Assembly (NCBI RefSeq): GCF_016086655.4
Contig: NC_052138.2
Location: 14,384,001-14,448,000, forward strand
DNA length: 64,000 bases
Direction of reading: 5' to 3'
DNA from: Lepeophtheirus salmonis
Lineage: Eukaryota > Arthropoda > Copepoda > Siphonostomatoida > Caligidae
Shown: one piece after another, positions 57,609-64,000 of the stretch
Layout of the letters: each line of letters opens with the position of its first letter
Position numbering within the stretch: position 1 is the stretch's first letter
The notes under the pieces: generated by a model
Database searches by the model: none
What the model was told of the DNA's origin: nothing
What the model saw: the letters and a program-made list of their open reading frames with translations, nothing else
Translations under genes and position numbers: made by a program

Positions 57609-57688
57609 CAGACTAGCCGATAATGAAGGAGCAGATTGGCCCAGATTGCTATTTCGCATGCGTAATAGATTAGTTTGCTCCATTGAGC
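57609..57688 (-). CDS. MAST-family kinase, N-terminal coding exon
   Basis: This 80-nt exon lies between a TTTCTACTTTCAG acceptor (AG at 57690-57689) and a CTG|GTAAGT donor (GT at 57608-57607). It enters in phase 1 and leaves on a codon boundary. It encodes 26 residues including NLLRMRN and LGQSAPSL, ending SASL. This closely resembles the conserved N-terminal motif of microtubule-associated serine/threonine kinases (MAST2/MAST4 type: NLVRMR...LGQSAPSLTA.L, followed in vertebrates by KELSLPRRGSF). MAST proteins carry DUF1908, an AGC-type kinase domain and a PDZ domain; none of these is visible here. The next exons should lie at lower coordinates. The family call is from memory of the motif. 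Confidence 0.8.
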
Positions 57689-58524
57689 CTGAAAGTAGAA
57701 ACAAAAACAATAATTAGGAAAATTAGAGAGGCGTAAAATTTCGTCTGTGAAGAAATCTCAACAAGTTAAATATTAATCCTTATTAATTACGATTCAATAC
57801 CATATTAAGTATTGTTAAATATATAATAAATTAATAATAAGTTGCTAATTATGATCACAATAACTAAATGTATATATTTAAAAAAATGAAGCCATTTATA
57901 AAGCTATATGGATTTAAAAAGCTTATTACTTAAATAAATAAATAAAATCACGGAACATTATATAAAAAGAGTCACACAACCTTTTCCATAATCATTACAT
58001 TTGTATGTTGTTTCAACTTGTAATTGACACATGTACATGCTTATTATACAGTTATTAATTAAGTTTCATAAAATGCCGTGATACTAAACTCAACATTACT
58101 TACTTTTCTACACATAGCTTGTTAAAAAGTTGAATGACAAAGTAAAACATTATTTGATGTACATTTGTATTACAAAAATGCGGGTATCTGACAATATTTC
58201 ATCATTAATTTTCATTTTCACTGGGTTATTAGTGATTAACAGAACATGATGTGTTTGAATAAAAATATACTAAAGTAAGATTTATGAGTAACACATGATC
58301 ATTGAAAGAACTTTTGATCATAAATCATAGTCCTTCAAATTGATAAAAAGTCGCGATTTCTGACATGATTTTTAAATAAGGTGGATATACGTTCAATTTA
58401 TGTATTGAATTGATCTTTAATCACACCCTTTTTGGTTGACTAAATATATATGTTACAATTTAAACCCGTTTCACACAAATATGTTTAGTTAAAAGCCCTA
58501 AAAAAATATCAAATTCCAAACAAC
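57689..58524 (-). other. Inferred MAST intron
   Basis: AT-rich sequence lies between the two MAST exons on the minus strand, about 836 nt. No further exon-like frame is seen inside. Confidence 0.45.
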
Positions 58525-58918
58525 CTCGTCGACTCCTCGAAGACGTTGTGTAGAATTTAGACAAGTTGTTATTGTGAGTAGAGCCAGCTTGACTAGATGA
58601 GGAATGGTATTGGCCTTGGATATTCCCATGATGAAATCCAAGAGGACTGGATATCGAGTCCGAGAACCGTCTATTCCGATGTGTCAAGGCATTGGGATGC
58701 CCACGTACTCCACTCAACTCAACAGCAGATTTACGCCGCTGATAATGATTTGGTGAACTGGATATGAATGAAGATCCTAATCTCATGATTCGCATTAACC
58801 ATCGATTCACGTTTAGTTCATCACTCACTTCAACTCGGCTCAAATCCAGGGAGCAATTCGAGCTTGAATTGGATTCTGTCTCGTCAGGGATTCTCAGATC
58901 ACCACACTTTCCCGTCAT
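58525..58918 (-). CDS. Candidate first coding exon of the MAST kinase
   Basis: ATG 58918 is preceded in frame by TAG TAA, supporting it as the start. The frame is Ser-, Arg- and Asn-rich, less AT-rich than its flanks. It contains basophilic phosphosite-like motifs RRKSAVE (about residue 62) and NRRFSDS (about residue 82), reminiscent of RKxSNPD and RQLS in vertebrate MAST N-termini. A GT in GAG|GTTGTTTGG at 58524 would end the exon in phase 1, exactly the phase needed by the exon at 57688, but this donor is weak. Without splicing the frame runs on to 58460. An internal GAA|GTGAGTGAT at about 58830 is a stronger donor but gives the wrong phase. Confidence 0.55.
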
Positions 58919-59170
58919 TTGGTATTACTAACAAAGGATTTTAAATACATTCCTCATTTGGAACTGGGTGATCAGAGGATTTTGATTAATTATGACTGTG
59001 GATTTTGATGATGAGAAGTCCTGGAAGGGGGATTTGTTGAAGAAAGTGTTAAGAGGAGAGAAGATGTCATTCAATTATCTAAAGGAGGAAAAACAAATTA
59101 TGATTAATATGGGGAAGGAGTTTTGAGTTCTTTTGCTGTCTAATATTGAGGAAGGAGTGCCAGTCAGAGA
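58919..59170 (-). other. Possible 5' UTR of the MAST gene
   Basis: On the minus strand, two acceptor-like sites precede the ATG: CCCCCTTCCAG|GACTTC at about 59022 and CCTTTGTTAG|TAATACC at about 58934. Either could join an upstream non-coding exon. No promoter is identified. Confidence 0.3.
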
Positions 59171-59890
59171 AGAGGAGTTCATTAATTATAGGTATACTTA
59201 TATTGTACATATAAGTATACAAAGCTATATCAGCTGTTATTTTTGTAATTATAGAGAGTCCAAGAGATGCATTTATTCTGCATTGTGGATAACCTTTTAT
59301 TAGTAACTATAAATGATCGGTTGTTTGTTTTTTAAAGATTGTGAGTACCACATCTTTTGAATTATGTAACCTGACTCTATTCAGTCCGCAACATTTTATC
59401 TAATTTAATTATTATAGAAAATTGAAAATAAACCTAATATTTAATCATTTATCGCCCTTCAAACAAATAAAATAGATTTAAAATTTAGAACTTTACATAC
59501 GAAATTGCCTATAAACCTTTTCATAAAATACATAAAAGAATTTACCGCCAGGGCTGGTGCCACATGCAACTCTCATGGACTATTAGAGTCGAAATTCTCT
59601 GCCGCAAAGTTTGGATTATTCATCCAATGACGACTAGATAAAATTTCCAAAAGATATGGAAGAAAAAGTCATTAAAATAAAAATTGATACAGTCGAGAAA
59701 AAGAACCCCAAAAAGGCTTGACCTTTTTATGAAAGGTAATTAAAAAACTAAAGTAAGCATTGTTTTGTAAAAAAAAAGTAATTCAATAAATATGAAAAAA
59801 ATTATTCGTTATGGCAAAATGAAAGGGCCCATACTTTATATTCCATAAAAAAAGTTAACACATATTAGTGTCGGATATGAGTCGGAAGAT
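59171..59890. other. AT-rich stretch upstream of MAST
   Basis: No gene is seen. GCCAGGGCTGGTGCCACATG near 59549 is locally GC-rich, without a supported frame. Confidence 0.3.
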
Positions 59891-60139
59891 TTGCAAAAGA
59901 ATATTCATCGCGAAAGAAAGATCCTAGGAGAGACCTTGCCTGCACCCTCAACCCTTACATTCAATGTCGGCTATCAAAAGAAAGTTTCTCACATCAAATT
60001 TAATGATGATACCCCCCCCAACGTTACCTTGACAATGTTTGAAAAAATATGTTTGAAATTACATGTGGTGCATAGAAGCGTGAGAATGGGTGGACTTACT
60101 GGAGTTTCTAGCCCTGAAGAAATGGTACACTTTTGTTGA
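59891..60139 (+). CDS. Unassigned 82-codon open frame
   Basis: I do not recognise this product. The frame has balanced composition (KILGETLPAPSTLTFNVG, MFEKICLKLHVVHRSVRMGG) and ends SSPEEMVHFC. A C8 run at about 60013-60020 lies inside it. No splice sites, promoter or family motif support it, so a transposon relic or chance are both possible. Confidence 0.2.
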   Translation: MQKNIHRERKILGETLPAPSTLTFNVGYQKKVSHIKFNDDTPPNVTLTMFEKICLKLHVVHRSVRMGGLTGVSSPEEMVHFC

Positions 60140-60449
60140 GTAAGAAACATTTCATTAAAAGTCAAGGGACTCTCAACAGTTTTTGGGTGTTAGCTAGAAT
60201 CAGATAAAGAAATCTTCTCATGGACCATTCACGGCTAATGAAATACTGCCTTTAATTATTCTTTGACAGTAGATAATATAAACATGATAAAAGTAATTAA
60301 AGTTTGATTATTTTTATTTATCCATAGATTTAATGACTGTAATTTGCTCGTGAATCCTTTGAAAGATTGCGACTACACTGGTTTTCGTAATCCTCATTAT
60401 CTAATATAAATACTCATAAGTGTGTTTATTTTTCATCCCATTAATCTAC

Positions 60450-60785
60450 GAGATGTGAAGAAGAAGTTGACGCTGTCGTAGTTGACCAAAACGTTTAAAT
60501 TGTAGTAACAATAAATAGGTATCTTAGCAATATAGAGGGCGCTTCAAATATTTTTATGTTCGATCCTCACTCTTTTTTACATGTGATTATATTTTTTTTA
60601 TGGAACACTTCTGTTTAAAAAAAAGTAAAGGATGATTCCACTCAAGAACTGGAGTGATTGATGTGTAAATAACTTTATATTTTCTATTGTTTTGGTTAAC
60701 TAACTTTCGGCTTTAAAAAATCCTTTGCTTTTGCTCATCGTAAGCACTATTTGTATTTTATCTCTATGATTTTACCTATCAATGG
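60450..60785 (+). repeat. I-family repeat, copy 2
   Basis: This is a direct copy of 5085-5400. ATAGAGGGCGCTTCAAATAT, CAAGAACTGGAGTG, CTAACTTTCGGCTT and TTTTATCTCTATG are shared. This copy has an extra GATCCTCACTCTTTTTTAC. Confidence 0.6.
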
Positions 60786-63410
60786 TAGCAACTGACTCAC
60801 CCCTCCATAAATAATTGGGACAATTGCATGTCGGTCTTCTCATAAAAACCCCATCAAGGTTAATTATACCAAATCATAAGCATTTATTAGTATTTTATTA
60901 TTGCAGTTAAATAATTTTCGCAGGTCGTAAGAAATGCACTGGAATTGACCCCGCCCGCCTGTTGAGAATCACTGTACTAAGTAAGCTCATTTTTGTAGAA
61001 ACTGCAGTTTAAAAATATACAAACCCACCTGCGGATAACCAGTAGGTTAAAAATCAACCCGCATATCATTAGTACCTATTCATAACTTTTGTTCCTTTTC
61101 TAAAAATAGAAACAAATAAACTCTAAGCCCTTGCATTTTTTTTCCATACATATATATGTATAATAAATAATGCTGAAATCAATCTATGAGAGAGGTCTTA
61201 CGGAAGCTCGTATATCCAAGCACATATATACTGTTTACTTGTACAATACATACATATGTTCAAATAAGCCATATTATCAGAATGATTTATGGTATGCTTA
61301 CATACAGATAAAATACACTGCGTACTTACAGAAATTTCTTTAGAAAGATTCCCTCTCTGTATTTGGATAATGTGGGCGTTGAAGAAGAATGAAGAAGTCA
61401 AGCACTCGGATACTTTTATATCTATGTACATTACTATTCCCTTGCCAAAGGATCCCATTTTGCGATATGCTTATTCATTTACGAGCCCTTTATTAGTATG
61501 AGAAAACTGTTTGTAAAAGCAATGGCTCACTGTAACATAATACACTCAATTAACGACTGAATCGTTCTAGGAATAGCGTGTTTCGTGTATACCTACAGTT
61601 ACATTCATAATAATCCATCGATTAATACAAAACATGTAATCGATGAAAGTAGGTTATTTATGCACATGAAAGTACGTTGTGTATTTATATTTAAAGTTCA
61701 TATAACTTTTGTTGTTACTGGTTTTTTGTATGTACTTTTTGCAAAATAATAATAATTGATTGATTCTCCGTGTATGTATGAACAAGGTAATTTTCATTCC
61801 TTACAAGAGAACATTTTCTTTAAAAATTAAGGCTTTTTGTTTAATATAGGACTTCAGGGCCTATACCACTCCTTTTAATTATCTACTTTTCCCCCCAATT
61901 ACCCACACAAGAGCATCTTTTTATAAAAATAAGGGTAAGACTTATCATTCTATTTTTAAACTCACAAATTTATTTTAATAAAAATCATGAATCTTTGTTA
62001 CTGAATAGGTAAAGGAGGTTTCCACATAATGAGGTTTCAAACACGGGGTGTTTGGAATTATTTCGAATCCCCGTAAAGTGCGGTACATTCCCCTCATATC
62101 GTGTTTATTTATATAAAAATAATAGATAATAAAAAAAACTATATGTTGAGGTAAAAAATATTTTTTGAGTTGTTGATGAGTTACTTCATACTATGCCTAT
62201 ATTTTCATATAATAGAACTGTGTGCTATTATGGTTTGATTTGATCACTAGACTTAAAACTGTTGGTTGTTACATAACATATAAACTTGCAATTAAAGAGG
62301 TTGCTGAATAAATATTGGTAAAGTTCCGATTATTTAAATTTTACAGTATTGAAATAACCGGAATGAAAATCAAGTAAACACCCGATTAAGATTAAATTTT
62401 TACAAGTATTTTACAGGTATCGGGTCAGGCATACATTATTTTAAATAATTTATGATGAAGAAAATGTTTTTATTGTCCTAACCATAATAAAAACAAAGGA
62501 TAAAAGTAAAAAGTCGACATTGAAAAATAATTTCTCCCTTTTTACGGGGTTTTAGTACTAATTTTCCAACAGAAACTCGGATTTTTCTTGTTCCCAAAAA
62601 CCACAATAGGCGTATAACCCCTGTATTTATGATGTATTAATAAATAGGCAATTCGAAATTCCAATTATTTTTTACAATAAAATGCCCCAATATTACATAG
62701 GCCTATTTCAGTAGATTATGGACTTAATAATAATAATCAAATTTCGTGATTACATTGAAATAGCCAGGAATCTTAATATATAATATTCACACCAAGGGCG
62801 ATGTTAACTTTCATTATTTGAAGGGCTGGAGCTTAATCCCAAAAATGATCAACCCTGTAATATAATTACTCATATATATAGGATCTTTTAATTATTTTTT
62901 GGGGGGCTTCATACACTTTCGTGAATGTTGAGCCCTATCAAAGGGATAGCAACGTTACTGGTACACAGAATTAAGTGCATATATTATAAATATCTAGATT
63001 TGTTCTATTACACTTAGGGTTTCTAATCATGTGGATTATTATCAGGGCCAGAGGTATACTTTTTTTTTGTTTGAATATTTTTTTTAAATTTTATGACTCT
63101 AATATAAGGTGATTTAATTGGGGTGGGTAAAATATGGTCCTTTTCATTTGTCCAAAAATATTAAAAACTTTTCTTTATAAAGAATTTGATTCATTTTTAA
63201 TAGAACGGCGGTTTTTTCAGAAAAAAAGGTTTTTGTTTTTTCTTAATGATCTTGTTTGAAAAATATCAAGTCGTTTTTGGGACTCTTTTACAAGATCTTA
63301 CATTTATCTTTAGGAAAAGTTTCAATTCATTAGCTGTCTACTCATAGCCGGTGCTATGATTTTTCTTTAGGGATGAATATATTGGAACTTGTCTAACTGG
63401 ATCTATCCTC
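60786..63410. other. AT-rich non-coding stretch
   Basis: Opposed frames at 61198-61458 (minus) and 61289-61501 (plus) lack motifs. An ACGGGG...CCCCGT hairpin lies at about 62043-62074. No gene, RNA or repeat family member is recognised. Confidence 0.4.
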
Positions 63411-63414
63411 ATTA

Positions 63415-63700
63415 TTAGTGATGAAAATTGGTAGCAGTTTGAACATGTTAGAAAATAAAACACCGAAAATCAACATAGTAACCTTGAAAATTTAAGGAAT
63501 GTTTGCAAGGAGAGCAACTGTCATGATTAAATCAGCTACAAGCAGCTGTGACGAGGGGAAGAAGTAAATAAATGAGGACTCAGGGAATAATTACTCCAAC
63601 GTCGATCTTTAATTCTACTCTTAGTTCAACAAGGAATTACAATTATAACTCCGCAACAAACCCTCAGGGCTATTCCAAGTCTTTTTTGAGTACACAAAAA
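63415..63700 (+). repeat. A-family repeat
   Basis: ACACCGAAAATCAACATAGTA, GTCATGATTAAATCAGCT, ATAATTACTCCAACGTCGAT and CAACAAGGAATTACAATTAT are A blocks in order. This is one of the cleaner 5' copies. Confidence 0.6.
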
Positions 63701-64000
63701 TGTTCTCTTCAGTTTGGTATATTATTCTATGTAGTAGAAAATTAAATTTGGGAATTAAATAACAATTCTAACAGCGAAAAATAAAAAAACAGGAAAAAAA
63801 TGAACTCTTCAGTACATTTTGGTCTGTTATTTTTTTCTTACATTGGCTCTAAATAATTGAATAATTTTTAATAGAAAATATAAATCATTAATAGTTGAAG
63901 CAATATTTTTTGAGAATACATCAATTCTGTAAAAAATTGCAAAATTTAATTTAAAAAACAAAAGTAATTTACACTTGATTAATACATGTATGGTCATAAT
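63701..64000. other. AT-rich window end
   Basis: I see no gene in the last 300 bases. Confidence 0.4.

Noticed and set aside
62040..62080. TTCGAATCCCCG resembling a tRNA T-arm
   Set aside because: It is only a short hairpin; no acceptor, D or anticodon arms can be drawn around it.

Overview
The window reads as nuclear DNA of an animal, most likely an arthropod. It is strongly AT-rich, has almost no long open frames, is full of broken Tc1/mariner, hAT and LINE remnants, and carries spliced coding sequence with GTAAGT-type donors and pyrimidine-tract acceptors. The mix of mariner relics and T-rich mobile repeats makes me think of a caligid copepod (sea louse). That organism call is inference only. 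There are no rRNA or convincing tRNA genes, no CRISPR array and no bacterial operons.

The one host gene I recognise lies near the right end on the minus strand. An exon at 57609-57688 encodes the conserved N-terminal motif of MAST-family serine/threonine kinases (NLLRMRN...LGQSAPSL...ASL). A Ser-rich candidate first coding exon lies upstream at 58525-58918. The kinase, DUF1908 and PDZ parts are not visible and would lie at lower coordinates or outside the window. A CpG-rich exon-like island at 10320-10415 and a few small open frames (10831, 23317, 54284, 55998, 59891) are unassigned candidates.

Nearly everything else is repeats. I named families by comparing segments inside the window. T: T-rich elements bounded by inverted CAGGGGCGTCC ends. 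D, H and M: hAT-like short elements, several ending in TAGTGTTG. A: a long composite repeat, often in tandem or inverted. F: about 200 bp, around ten copies. G: about 350 bp. I, J, K and L: low-copy pairs or triples. At least seven internally deleted Tc1/mariner copies keep pieces of transposase; three or four also keep both terminal inverted repeats with flanking TA. A hAT dimerisation-domain fragment (about 45.7 kb) and a LINE reverse-transcriptase fragment (about 32.8 kb) are also present.

The nesting gives a relative history. T elements sit inside G, D, LINE and mariner copies. An H element sits inside an A copy with an 8-bp target duplication (TAGCTGTG). D elements sit at the same place in several G copies. 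I found no clear sign of an undescribed functional system. The best leads are the T family, the hAT-like MITE network, the K pair with a conserved peptide, and the exon-like islands.
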